NCBI GenBank assembly: GCA_024336345.1
Contig: JANFOG010000006.1
Location: 186,001 to 250,000 of the forward strand
From: Mariannaea sp. PMI_226
Lineage: Eukaryota > Ascomycota > Sordariomycetes > Hypocreales > Nectriaceae
Reading direction: 5' to 3'
DNA: 64,000 nucleotides
Shown here: positions 35,864-48,600 of the stretch, in pieces
How the letters are laid out: every line of letters starts with the position of its first letter
How positions within the stretch are numbered: position 1 is the stretch's first letter
Position numbers and translations under genes: made by a program
The notes under the pieces: generated by a model
Databases searched by the model: none
What the model was told of the DNA's origin: nothing
Seen by the model: only the letters and a program-made list of their open reading frames with translations

Positions 35864-37626
35864 TCCATGTAAGATATGGAATGACCGCGAATGGGTACAA
35901 TTTGCGAGCAATTGCCGTGCTGTCAAACAAACGGCAGGTTTATTAGCAGAAACCGAGGGGGGTGAAAAGGCATCTTGGGGGTGTTGGGGGTGAAGAGAGA
36001 ACGAGATGGAGGTGAGCCATCTGGCGTCAGGCTCAAGTCACATGTACGTACTGTATTTTGTACTGTACAGTTATAACTTAGCAGGTTAGCTACTTTATTA
36101 GTCAGGCCCAATCTAATAAAGTACCCGTCCGTCGACCGTATTTTCCATCAAACATCCCTGCTCCGTAGCCGCGAACGCCTCTTGTACTTCTTGCTTTGTA
36201 ACTTAGTGACATGAGATTGTAGTTGCTCCGCACTGTACTATCGCACATTGTCGCCAAGCTGGGACGGGACGGATGGTGGATGGTGGATGGGGGGCGTGGT
36301 GCAGAGGCAGAGGGGCAGAAGCGAGGAGATGAGAACAGCTCGGAAGCATAACTAGGATGAGTCAGTGCTTGTGACCATTGCCCATGTTAGGGTTGCCAAT
36401 CCTCTGTTACAATGGCCCTAGTTACATCGCCTATGAGAAGCGGCTGAACCCCAAGCGAGTCGCATCGGCTTGTGTGGGCTGAAGACGCGGATCACCCGTA
36501 AAGTTAGTATGCTAAACGATGTGAACGAGGACGACGTCTTGTCGATCTGGGACCAAAAAAGGATTGAGAAACAGAGTCAAAGAAAGGAAAAAAAAGAAAA
36601 ATAAAAAATAAACAATTGCAAGACACAACTGAATTTTACAGGTTTTGTTGTTAGGTATGACTGTGTTAGAGAGCGTTGAGAATACGAGTAGCAAGTAAAG
36701 ATAGGTTACTATTAGTAGCAGCAATTTGCAGCAAGAATAACGAATTGTTGCTAGCCGCAGGTACTACCTATGGCACTATGGCACTATGGGTAGGTTAATT
36801 AATGTATGTATGTATGTATGTACATACATAACGTGCCAGCAATGCCCAACGTCACAGGCATCGACATATCAAAATGGGGGGGGGGGGGAAGTGGGGTGTT
36901 GTCTAGATTTGGCATTGCCTCGTCTTCGCGCGCATGAAAGGTCGACAACGACGAACGAACTACGGTTCTTCCAGGTAATCTGATATGGCCATGTATCTAC
37001 ACTGAAGTAGTTAATTATGCGCGTCTCCAGTACAGTGCAAGCCCAGAGGCTCAAAAGTTCCACCCTCCTCTTTCTCCAAAATCGCGAGGAAGGGGCATGG
37101 AGATGGAGGAGAGGAGGGGGGGACGCCACATGGGGGAAGGGTGTGCATGCCCACGGCAACGCCGTCATTTTGGTTATGCATGTCTCTGCCTGTATGTAGC
37201 TATTTCACGCGTCACCCCAAGCTTGACCAAGAGATTTCCGTGGGGATGGTGACGTGCAATCGTGAGAGAGCGACCTGTTTGAATGTGGAATCATGGTTTT
37301 AAGCTTGGACAAGATAATCTGATTAATCAAGCCGCCCACAAGGCAGACAAGAGGCATAGGCATACAGTTTTCCTTTTTCGGTGTCCCCTAACAAGTTACT
37401 CCTTCGCCGTTCGTACACCTCGCCCAGACACCTCGTTCATACAGTGCTTCTAAAGCTGAGCGACCTCGGGCCACCGAAACCGAGATATACGACGGGAAAA
37501 CTGGTGTCCGACGAAAGCGCATTTGTTGCTTCGCCTCGGCCTGAATACTGAAGGAGGGAGGGATGGCACTGGGATAGATAACGCATTGGGGTATTGATCA
37601 ATCGGGATTATAGCTTGTCCGTCTTC

Positions 37627-37657
37627 CCTCTCTCTCTCTCTCTCTTTTTTTTTTTTG
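37627..37657. repeat. (CT)n plus poly-T run
   Basis: A CT dinucleotide run passing into a T homopolymer. Confidence 0.9.
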
Positions 37658-37825
37658 CTATATGGTGGTTATTCGACAGGATGGAAACACGTACATAGTC
37701 TCACGCCCGAAGGATTGGGCTACACCACCCATTTCCCTTCCTTACTGAAATAGATAATTAAGGGGTGCATATTTCCAGTGTTTAATTGCTGCTCATAAAA
37801 CACACCCTCTATCTCTCCCTCCTTC

Positions 37826-37834
37826 ACTCTCTCT

Positions 37835-37865
<31 letters not shown>

Positions 37866-37866
37866 T
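37826..37866. repeat. Compound (CT)n(CA)n microsatellite
   Basis: A CT dinucleotide run followed directly by a CA run. Confidence 0.9.
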
Positions 37867-40800
37867 GTTGGGTATTAGAGAGGGCTTTCTTTTTCCCCCT
37901 ATGCCCGTAGACTGAACTAGATCTGTGGCACTCTCTCATGGCGCCACTTTAGACTGTGAAGAGTGTCACAGCCAACTAAATTTACATCGCTACGGCAGTT
38001 TAAGTTACAAGTTCTGCGGACAAGGAGCAATTGGCCTCCGGTCCTCCGGCGGAATTCAAGCTCTTCCCCCGGTGGTTTTACCGGGAGAGGCGGCTGGTAT
38101 TTTCCTCCCCGGATGGCGCGTGCCAGGCTGAGAAGGACGAGGAGGGGATGGGAGGGGAGAAGGGGGGGGGGGGGGAGGAACAGAAATCCAGGCACTCGGT
38201 TGGGTTTTGGGCGTGACAAGTTGAGTCTCCCGAGGGTCCCCCCCCCCCTGTTGCAAGGTGCCTTGTCTATTCCTGGCAACCTGGGAGACGCGCGACCTCC
38301 AGGTATGTTGACGATCCTGTGTGGACTCTGCAGCCCCATTGGATCGCTCATCCCTTCAATGCGCAGCACATCGCTTGGTTCAAACCCTTCACGCAATGGG
38401 GAGGGGGGAAAAACTCTCCGCCTCGGCGAGGCAAAGGCGGTTAGTATCATGCTCAAATGTGACGACAAATACGTCCCGTTTATGCTCCCACTTCTGCAGT
38501 ACGATATGTAATGATACCCTTAGCGAGATACGGCTCGGGCTTGTTCAGCATTCTTTCTTTGTTCCTTTCTTTTCCTGTCTGTTTCGGTTTATTTTTTAAT
38601 TATTTTTTAATTTACGTCTCCCCCCTTTAGAGATAATAGAAAAAAAAAGAAAACTAAACTCCACCAACTACCGGTAAATGATCCATTCGGCAAGCCAGCT
38701 GCAGCCCTTAGCTTGAGGAGCTGATGTGTGCCTTGGCTAACTCCTGCATGCCCACCTTACCGGAAGGATTCTGGAACAGGCGGCGTATATCGTCGACGTT
38801 TTGTCTCGGGTTTGACGTTCTGGCGCTGTTCGAATTAGGGTGGACCTTTTGTTTCGTGGCTTGGGTGGCTTTCGCCCTAATGCATACCGTTCAGTATCTG
38901 TCAGGTCGATATTGAGGCTTGGAAAGGCAAGCTTGGTGTTGTAGATTAAGAAGATCGTGACGTAGGCTGCTCCCGATACTTCCTACGTCGTTAGCGACTG
39001 CACAGCAGCATTTGCGGAGAGTGGTTTATGGACGGAATGCTTTCCGATCGTGGCTAGTCCCAAGGTGGCACAAACGTTTCCTTTATCATGTCAAGCCATC
39101 GTGGCTGTGACTGCTTGATGATCCTCGGTGACAGCTTTTTTGGCACCCGTGGAGCGAAGGATTGATAGTGAGTGCGATTGTTGACTAGGTACAGATGTAC
39201 CTACCCAACTAACTGCCCTCCATATTATTAGTGCACTCTCCATATTATAGCTGCCATTTCATCCCATGTGCTGGTCCATGTTAGCGCGCTCCCAACGATG
39301 GGGACGTGCTGGGATGGAGTGGGATGGAGTCGGCCGTGGAGCCTGAGGCATTATTCTAAGTGGAACCTTGTCCATTAACCTATCATCAGCCCTACCACTC
39401 ATTCCTGGACAGACAACCTAACTTGCCCACCTTACCTACCGACCGACCTTACCTACCAGAGTACAGTACATGTCATTACGAATGGCCCTCTCTCCCGGAT
39501 GACTGATTCTTGCTTTCATCATAGTTTGCAATTTATAATCCTGTGCTGACAAACGGAACAGTATTTCCAACATACCAGCAGCCATGGGATCCCATACCAT
39601 AGCATACCATTTGTCACCAGCCTTTCGTATCTTCTCAGCCACAGGTTTGAGCAGCACGGACAAGGGTTCTCTGCCGATCCTAAAACTATGGATCAGACCC
39701 AGACAGTCTAGACTTCCACCTGGTCAGGGTGGATTTTCTCATAAGAATAAGGTTAACGGTTAACGGAACAGTCATTTTATCAGAAACGGGTTTCTGAAGC
39801 TTGTGTCCATGCCGGTCGTGAGCGAGAACCGACAACGAGTCAGAAAGAAGAGCAATACCTAATTACCTACAATGGGAACAACAACACACTACTGACTGCG
39901 CACACACCCAGCAGATTGAACCGCGGCGTCATGCAAAGGGCGTGTTCACGCCTTCCTGTCGGCACACTCAAGAAAGGTTCAGGGGAGCAGATCGGAGTTG
40001 GACGGGGTGTTTTTTTTTGCGTTGTCAAAGTCGAGCACGATTCACACCGACGCTCCGTCCTCCGTACCTCGTACAATGTAAAATCCGGGGATGCTATTAC
40101 GCCGTTTTCCGCAGAAGATTTTCCCACACACAGGTTCCGAGCCGGTTGCTCACTGAACTGTGTGGTAGAATGAAATATCGGATAGGCGTAGCTTCATCCT
40201 GGAGCGATCTTCGGACATCTGCGTTGTCTGTGCGGAAGAATCATTATTTCTGACTAATATTTCTCTCAACCAAGCGACCATGTGATCGCGATGATCAACC
40301 GTCACCACGCACCCCCTTCCCATTGACAGCCGAAATCTGACTGGCTCTTGGGAGGAGGATGAATACAATCAACACCTACATGATGGGAGTCCAATCTACC
40401 CAGAGACACATCTGCCAAATATAGCTCCCAACTGCAATGCACAATACCCCTCCTGATGTGACGGACGGTACGTTACCTCCGCTCCCACCCGCCTCTTCGG
40501 ATCCTACCTCTGCCAACTTCAATTTGTGCAATTGGACCTCTTGACTTGGCCTTGCCAGGCTGTCTCACAGACTTTGCGTAACCTATCAAATCATTCATTT
40601 TGCTTTTATCAAAGTGGTTTCACTCTCAAGGATCGCCAGGACTGCAAGCCCCGTCACGTCGAGACTCCAAAGCCGAACCCATGTGAACCCTGCAACCCCT
40701 TCTGTTCTGGACACATATGCATGCATGGCGCCGCCGTTGAAATGGATTCCTAAAAATATGATTGACTTAGCGCGCTCAGTGAACGTATAATATTGGCCGA

Positions 40801-42180
40801 ACTGTCTTTCCTGTGGACAATGGAGGGTACATCATCTCTGCCGCCTCGGCCGCTCCTAAACTACTACTGCTCGATTTAAAATGAGTTGAAGGGGGGGGGG
40901 GGCAGGAAGATGGGGGACACCGAGTGCCGCGCTTGGTTATCAACCAAACAGGGGAGTCCAATTGCCAGAAGGGGACATTTGGGATTGGCAAGGCATTTTT
41001 TCATTCTTCTCATGGAAGACAGCCGATAGTCTCATGGTTCAGGTCTCGGGTGAAAATGATCGCTCACGTTTTGTCTCTATGTCGGTCTGTGTGTCTGTTG
41101 AACGTGCGAGGAGGATAATTGAGTCTGAATGGGGGGCGTGCGGATAGGAAGCTCGGAAACAAAGTGATGGGGATGTCCACGACAAACAGTAACATTTTCC
41201 GATGCACAACGCCCGAGATGGAGAGCGTTATGGTGGCCGTGTTATGGTTATGTCGTCGTGGTGTTGCTACAGCCTCGCTCGCTACTGGCACCCTCTCTCT
41301 TTTCTTGCCTTCTGCCCCCCTTGCCCTGTTGCACTGTCCTGCATAGAAATGGCGCCCATTCATGAAGCGTGCCTACGTACGGCTGAGATTTCTGTTGCTA
41401 TTTCTGAACACCCCCTCTCAACCATGGGAGCACTGCCCTGGCATTACAGTGCCTCCACAGTACTGGACAAAGTACTCTAGGTGACTGCCACGCGGGAGGC
41501 GTATTGTACCCTGAATTTTTGTTTTTACTATTGCGTGCACAATGCATGCCGACCTTATCACCGGTTGGAATTGAGTGTGACCGGCGAAGTCTATGGAGGA
41601 ACAGGAAGCTGAAGAGAGAGTGCTTGGCTTCACGTAGTTGACTTGTAGTGAGCTAATTGGAGGTCATCAAAACCGAGATGGGCAGGTATTAAGGCACAGA
41701 ATAGTAGTCTCCAATTTAGGTTTTTTTTCCCCAAAGAGAATGACTCAATATAGTTGGGTGTTGGATGTTTGCTGGTCCTAGTCAATCTTGATCCTAAGGG
41801 AAACGGCGAAACTCAACGTGAAGATGCCGAACGGCTGTGGCTTGTCAAGGTTGCGGGCGGCAATTGATGGCAAATAGACAGAGGAGTTGACCGCGGCTAA
41901 TAAACCAAGCTTTGTTTTCTTGATTGGCGTGGGGTTTGAAGTCAACAAGGGGGAGGGAGAGGGGGGGGCCCAGACAGAGTGCTGATGAGAGGCGAGGGGA
42001 GGAGGGGGGGGGGCAAAGGGGAAAAGCTCTTGAGGGGAAAAGGACAGGGGGCAGGGCTCTTGGGACATGGGATATTGGCTAGGGCATGTCTTCGCAGAGC
42101 TTGCTCTTTCGGTCAAGCAAGCATGGGCGTTTGAGACGCATTGGGGAACAGAGGTTAGGAGGCGTGAAGTCGAGACGCTT

Positions 42181-42206
42181 GGATTGGATTGGATTGGATT
42201 GGATTG
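42181..42206. repeat. (GGATT)5 tandem repeat
   Basis: Five perfect GGATT units within the gene-free region. Confidence 0.9.
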
Positions 42207-44331
42207 GGGTCAAAGGGGAAGGGAGACCGAAATCGTGAGAGAGCCATGAAAAAAAAAGAAAGGGTTGTATTCGGTAGGGGTTTGTGCAGATTCATCATGC
42301 TTCCGACCACTGACATACAACATTGAGATACCACCACAGATGTTACCATGGAACAGGGTCAAGGACAACAGGGTTAAGGACTAAACAATCTGTAGCTTTG
42401 GGGGTTTAAGCGATTGTCCCCTCATCGGGTACGACATCCTGCTTACATCCGACAGCTCCCTATCTTGGGGGGGTTCAACAAACCAGAATGAAAAATATAT
42501 GCTGATGTCTGTAACCATGGCTTGACGCCAGAGGTTTTGTGGCGCTGGCATCACAATATGCCGGACACATAATGTGACCCTTTGGCGGGACAACTGTCTG
42601 CCTGTTTGTCTGTCTGTCTGGAGAATTATGCGTATGTAGGTAGGGGAGTAGGATGGAAAATCGTACGAAGACTACTCGAAACCAAGCAGAGAGTGATATT
42701 AAGCTTACTCTTAGCTTATGTCTACCAGTCAGCTGTTGGGCGTCAATGCCAACTGGATTGATATCTCCTTTCATTTGGGGATGCGAATAGCATACCGTTT
42801 TTGTCGATGCTCCATAATACTTGCCTTGCCAGTCAGGAGATAGTCTAGGCCTACTGCTCTTTTTGAATTGATCTGGTGTTTTATGATATTCTATTTGATC
42901 TCGTCGTCATGTCTGTCCTCTGAAACCATGTCGAATTGTCATCTATTTCTGCAAGACCAAAACTGGGGTAATAGCCTGCGGCACGCATTTTGTTGTTGTC
43001 CGGCATTCAATGTGATGCAAGATATAAACTGATCTCACAGCTGACAGAAGCCCCCAAACGGGGAAGAAAAAAAAATACCATTGGACGGTACATCACTGAA
43101 TGCAATTTATTTTCCATTTGATCTTGTTACTCTTCCAGCTTTGGCGTCCACTGGGCGTCCCAAGATCGACGTCTCTGCAAGCCACTTCCACATCCCACAT
43201 ACACTACCTTACACTAAACTACCTAACCAGCAGGAAAATGCATGCATGTTCCTTATATACGGTGTCTCTCGTCGGCGTTCGAAACAATTTATTTTTTTTT
43301 CACCCCAAACTATTATCCCTAGCCTTATTCAGCCCTACGATCGCAACCTATTTGATGCATAGATCCGATCATCTGAACGGATCTTGCCGTGCGGTCCCCT
43401 TGTGAGTCCCAATGGGCTATTGATCGTAGTGCATACATAAGTTACCTGGCGTCCTACCAATATTTCCAATTCCCACCTAGGCGCACTCAGATTGGGAGGG
43501 CAAGGCAGGGCAATTTCTTTTTCGGGTACGCGCGCGCCTATCTATTTACCAGGAGCTTGGTCATCGCTGACAAAAAAAAAAAAAGTCCTTGTCCTTCTGG
43601 GTAAGAATATCCGGGAATTATCTTTTGTTTGGTTCGTCTTCTTGACGTTGAAATAAGCTTCTAATGATATGGGTCTATTGATTTTTCGTCCTTCTGGAAG
43701 GGTTTCATGGCACACAGGGGACAGCAATTGGGGACTTTTGATTCACGCCTTTTGTGGATGTGGTTGGGCGTTTTGTCTTTGATGCATGCCTCCTGTTTCG
43801 AGAGTGTGTGCCCCTCCACAATACAAATAGGTACACAGCGATTCGGTGGTTGTTTCTTCTAATACGAACATGCTAGACTCTTGATGGTCCAACAATCTCA
43901 GTTGAATGACGATTATTTCTGGCTTATGTTATTTTTTTCTCCTTCGTTTCTTGATTTGGTTTACAAGGAAGCCGCATTGATTGACTGATATCAGTTCGGA
44001 GAGAGCAACCTCAAATGAAGAAGATCCACATTTAGATACCGAGCACACCACCTTGACTGGACATCGCGACAGCATGCACACAAAATAACCAGCAAGTTCG
44101 ATTCAACCTTGTTCATCATAATCAAGGTTTGCCTTGGCCGAGCTTTTATCAGTGTGCATCTCTTTCATTCAGTGTCACCGCAATCTAACATTGTGTCATG
44201 CTTAACCCGCTGCGTTGAAAATCTCGTTCAAATAGTATCCATAGCTCAGGCAGGTCCTGATATAACTACAATATTCTTTTTAATGTACATGGGACATTCC
44301 CTTCGCTTCCAAATGGACGGTTTTTCTTTAC

Positions 44332-45024
44332 TTATAGATGTGACAGCATCTCCGCCTCTCGTTCAGCTCTCCGCTCTGCAGATCTCTTCTTGAACCTCAC
44401 CTCGGCTCGTCTGCGCTCACCACCATCAATCTTGCGGCCTCTGCGGTGCTCCCACATACCCTCTCCAGCCTTGACAACAGCACCAGCCTGTCCCGAAAGC
44501 GGTTGCACACGGGGTCCCACGACCGTCTTCAGGCCGGCCACCCGGTAGCCTGCTGGCCTCACAAGCTGGGTAACATCCGTAGCCTCAGCATCGGCGTGGG
44601 GAACGTTGACAGCGTACCTCGCAGACTGTAGGGACGAGGCGGGAGGGGCTGCAACCTTCAGGATGGCCTCGCCATCTTTCACATACTTGAAGTCACCACC
44701 TGGGCCGACGGCGCCCTTGCGGTATCGGTCCATCCAGGACAAGAGGTATCGACGATCGCGTGCGGGCTCAATGCCGAGTTCCTTGAGCTGGGGTGATGTG
44801 AGGGAGAAAAGGGCTTCCCATGAGGGGAACTTGCTGGAGTACCTGCTCAGATTGCGGCCGATGAGCGTCAGGAAAGTGTGCACATCGGGAACGAACGGCC
44901 GAGTCGCGGGAATCGGGGGGATGGGTCGTGTCTTGTGAAGGAATCGGACTTGACCAGCTCGTGAGAAGGTGGTGCTGGACTGGAGGAGCAGGCCGAGGGA
45001 CGCCCGAAGTCTTTCGCCCTTCAT
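44332..45024 (-). CDS. FYV4: Mitochondrial small-subunit ribosomal protein mS41 (FYV4/IGR)
   Basis: A single exon of 230 residues. The N-terminus is basic and Ser-rich (LLLQSSTTFSRAGQVRFLHKTRPIPP), fitting a mitochondrial targeting sequence. Residues about 45-103 carry FVPDVHTFLTLIGRN and the following SAM-like helical region (WEALFSLTSPQLKELGIEPARDRRYLLSWMDRYRKG), with the IGR motif at 55-57 that defines the Fyv4/mS41 family. The C-terminal half, ending in a highly basic helix (RFKKRSAERRAEREAEML), is less conserved. It is a structural part of the mitoribosome small subunit and is divergent from the IRC20-like gene. Confidence 0.9.
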   Translation of the reverse strand: MKGERLRASLGLLLQSSTTFSRAGQVRFLHKTRPIPPIPATRPFVPDVHTFLTLIGRNLSRYSSKFPSWEALFSLTSPQLKELGIEPARDRRYLLSWMDRYRKGAVGPGGDFKYVKDGEAILKVAAPPASSLQSARYAVNVPHADAEATDVTQLVRPAGYRVAGLKTVVGPRVQPLSGQAGAVVKAGEGMWEHRRGRKIDGGERRRAEVRFKKRSAERRAEREAEMLSHL

Positions 45025-45696
45025 GATGACTATGTTTTTGTGCCAAGTTAGATTTGCCGTCGTCAGGTGAAGCGCGGCTTAAGTCTGGGGCAATAGGAAT
45101 ATCACTCACATCGCTCAATGGCTCGAGTAAAAAGTGATTGGCGTCCACTCGAAAGTACGTCGTGAGGTATCACGGGCCTCATGAAGTTGGACCTCGAAAT
45201 TTGACAACGGGTCTTCAGTTATGTAAGCGAGGCTGAAGTGTGGCTTCTAGTTCTCAATTCGGCTTGTGGCGCGTGGCCCGGGTCTTGTTATTGGTCCATG
45301 ATATTTGTGGAGTATAGACTAGGCTGACGTGCTGGCCCTGGGTCCTCCTCCTCTTCCCTCTTACACCTTCTTCACTCCCATGTATTCTGCAATAAACATT
45401 TGCGCCGTATGTTTTTCTCCTTTCTTCTAACGAAATAAAATATATATCATACTTTCCCTTGAGGAAGATAAAAAGAGAAAAGAAAAAAAAAACATGGCAC
45501 GAACCAAACAAACCGCTCGGCGTGGCCACCCAAAGGCCGTGCAACTTAGTATTGGACTTGATGGTAGCTTGACCCATCTCATTCTGAGGTTGATGCATGT
45601 TAATGAACCGCCTTCGCAGATATGTTCCCATCAAGTTTCATCGATTTCTTTTGCAATTTGATATCCTCCGATGGCCCCGATCATTCTGATCAAGCA
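45025..45696. other. Divergent promoter region, mS41 and IRC20-like gene
   Basis: No gene seen. The IRC20-like frame is open back to an ATG at 45622, an alternative start. Confidence 0.65.
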
Positions 45697-48600
45697 ATGT
45701 CGTCCACTGAAAGATCTAACAAGCGGCGCAAGACGACTAACACTTATTATTTCCCATCCATTCACATCGCCAGTGGCGACATCACAGTCTGTCGTCGTTG
45801 TGTGGAAGATAACTCTATAGACTTGGACGTTTCACATCAGAATATTGGAGAAAATCTTTTAATCGGCTTGCGCCAAAACATCATCACAATCCGAACACGG
45901 TCCGGATCATCCATGGGCTCATTTGAGACGAAGATTTCGTTGAGACCAGAGGATCTATCAGATCATGCAAGATCGATTATTTGTGCGACTGGGGCCAATA
46001 GGAAAATGCCGCTACCAGGAGAATTATGGAAAAAGGTCGATGTAAAGATAAAACGACGTGGTCGGATAGCAGAGCTCAAGGTCTCCTTTGAGCTTCACTG
46101 GAACGAGACCCCAACCCCTCTTCACCGCCAGAGGACAACTAGTCAACGAGAAGGCAGCCTAACTACCAGCGACCATTTCGCCCGGGAGTCTGAGGGAAGC
46201 CAGCAGTTAATCGATGCGATCTTTCCGGCATCCGATTCGTCCCATCTGTCAGGGCAAGCTCAGGCCACTTGGTCCCCAATGGACTTCTATGATGCAGCAT
46301 TTGTACCTTCCAAGGATGACAAAGCCGCCGATTCGATTGTGGTACCCGAATTTAGTGCAACGCTGTTTCCATTTCAAAAACGAACGCTGCAATGGCTGCT
46401 TCGGAGGGAAGGTGTACAATGGAGTGAGGCTAAAAAGGGCATTGAAGCACATGCGTTGAGTGACTCAAATTCCAGTCTGGGTACCTTTCGGAAACTCAAA
46501 GATGTTTCTGGGGAGGATTTCTATCTCAGTGATACCTATCATGCCGTGGTTCGAGATATCAGTCATTACCAGCAAGCCGAGAAGGCTGTGCGGGGTGGCC
46601 TCTTGGCCGAGGAGATGGGCTTGGGGAAGACGCTTGAGATTGTTGGCCTTATTCTTCTTCATCCTAGGCCATGGCCTCCTCTTCTCACAGAACAGGAGAT
46701 AGGGTCCAACCTTACCCCAACTGGTGCGACCCTGATTGTCACCCCCGAGTCGCTACGAGCCCAATGGATTTCCGAGATCACTCGCCATGCTCCAGAACTC
46801 AACGTTATGTTCTATGAAGGGCGTAAAAGACTGGCTAACGAAGACGAGGAAAAGGCTATCAAGGAACTTGCTGGCTACGACGTCATCATAACGACGTACA
46901 GCATTCTCTCAGCCGAAATCCACTTCACAACAACTCCACCTGAGCGTTCTCGTCGGCATGAAAGGGTTTATACTCGGCCAAAATCCCCTCTTGTGCAAAT
47001 ATCATGGTGGAGAGTCTGCCTCGATGAAGCGCAAATGATTGAGAATGGATTTAGCCAAGCCGCCACAGTCGCTAGAGTGATACCTCGAGTCAATGCATGG
47101 GGTATTACAGGAACACCCGTAAAAAGCGACGTCAATGATTTGTTTGGCATATTGCTATTTCTCCGGTATGAGCCATATTGCTCATCTCCACATGTCTGGC
47201 AGGGTCTTATCAAACACCACAAACTAGCATTTCGACAACTCTTCAACAGCATATCGCTACGACATACGAAGTCTTTGGTTCGTGACGAGCTGCACCTGCC
47301 ATCTCAGAAACGGTTCGTCATCAGTATGCCTTTTACCGCGGTCGAAGAACAGCACTACCAGTCTTTATATCGGGAGATGGCAGAAGCCTGTGATCTCTCC
47401 CTTGACGGGGCACCAAAGATTGATGAGTGGGAGCCTGAAGATTATGAAGAAGAAATGAGGACTTGGCTGAATCGACTTCGGCAAACTGCTCTCCATCCTG
47501 AAGTCGCCGTGTACAATCGCCGTGCGCTTGGCCACAGCAAATCAAGACCCATGAGGACAATCGATGAGGTGCTCGATGCTATGCTGGAGCAAAGCGAGAA
47601 CACTATTCGAACAGATGAGAGAGCGTATCTATCAAGCAAACTGACAAGAGGACAATTATACGAAAATAGTCCGCGAGTAAAGGAAGCCTTGGAAATTTGG
47701 AAAGGGGTCCGAGATGAAGCATCAAAACTTGTCTCTGATGCCCGCCAGGAGCTCAATGACCTTCTTAATAAGGATGGAGCCGGTGGAACATTCCAGGGAG
47801 GAAAATCAAAAGTTTTAGACCATACGGAAGAATCCGAGGATGATTCAGGTGAGAGCGAGAGTCGGGGCCGCTTGGGCGAATGTCACCGCAGGCTTCGTGG
47901 GGCCCTCGAGATGTACCACAAAGCCGTGTTTTTCTGTGCCAATGCCTACTTCCAGATTCGAGATAACCCTGAGATGACAGAGCCGGAATCTGAGGAGTTT
48001 CAACGACTGAAAAAGCTTGAAGACGACGGATATGAGGAAGCAAAGGTCCTCCGGAGAGAGATTCTTCACGAAAGCCACCGCAAAGCGACGCGGTTGATGC
48101 AGAGGATTATGAAGAAAGCATCCGATCAAACATTTGTCGAACTCACAGAACTGACAGTACGGCCCCAGAGAGGCATCGAAAGCGGTAGCATTATTGATAG
48201 ACTGGAGGAACTGTACGAAGGCCTTAATGAACAGTCTAATCTCATTGATGACTGGAGAGAGCACATCATCCAGCTTCTTCTCAAGCCTCTTGTTGACGAA
48301 GATGATGAAAAAGAGACCACAGGCGAGGAATTGGTGGAATCGGCACAGGTTCAGGATGAGTTGATGGTTTATGTTCAAGCTCTTCGAGCTGTTATTGCAG
48401 ATCGCCAAGACGCGATGACTGGTCAGACGAATGAGTTGGCCAAGCACGAGACAGAAACTTCTCTGAAAATGGCAAGACATGGAGAGGGACCAGCGCCATT
48501 GAAGCTCATTGAGCTAATGAAACTCCGATTCGAAGCTCAGCCCCAGAGCGCTACATCTATGCGAGCCGCTGTGAGCGATTTCAGAGGCCTGATCTCAAAA

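Larger units (their letters stand above)
34657..44331. other. 9.7 kb gene-free region upstream of the bZIP gene
   Basis: No reading frame here has recognisable protein character; the longest overlap on opposite strands (37917-38511) and are Pro/Gly/Arg-rich artefacts of G/C runs. The region holds repeated poly-G tracts on the + strand (near 35024, 35388, 35580, 36874, 38162, 40893, 41966, 42006, 42465), CT/CA and GA microsatellites, a GGATT tandem repeat (42181-42206) and TACCTA-type motifs. It may contain a long leader, regulatory DNA or non-coding transcripts. Confidence 0.55.

Noticed and set aside
38360..38400. TTCAAAC sequence resembling a tRNA T-loop
   Set aside because: The flanking bases do not pair into a 5-bp stem and no acceptor or anticodon arm is found.
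37917..38511. Overlapping frames of about 180 residues on both strands
   Set aside because: Pro/Gly/Arg-rich products of G and C homopolymer runs; neither strand shows protein-like features or a credible start context.
39436..39663. A 75-residue minus-strand frame (RKAGDKWYAMVWDPMAAGMLEILFRL)
   Set aside because: Mildly protein-like but isolated, unrecognised, and without splice signals or neighbours that support it.
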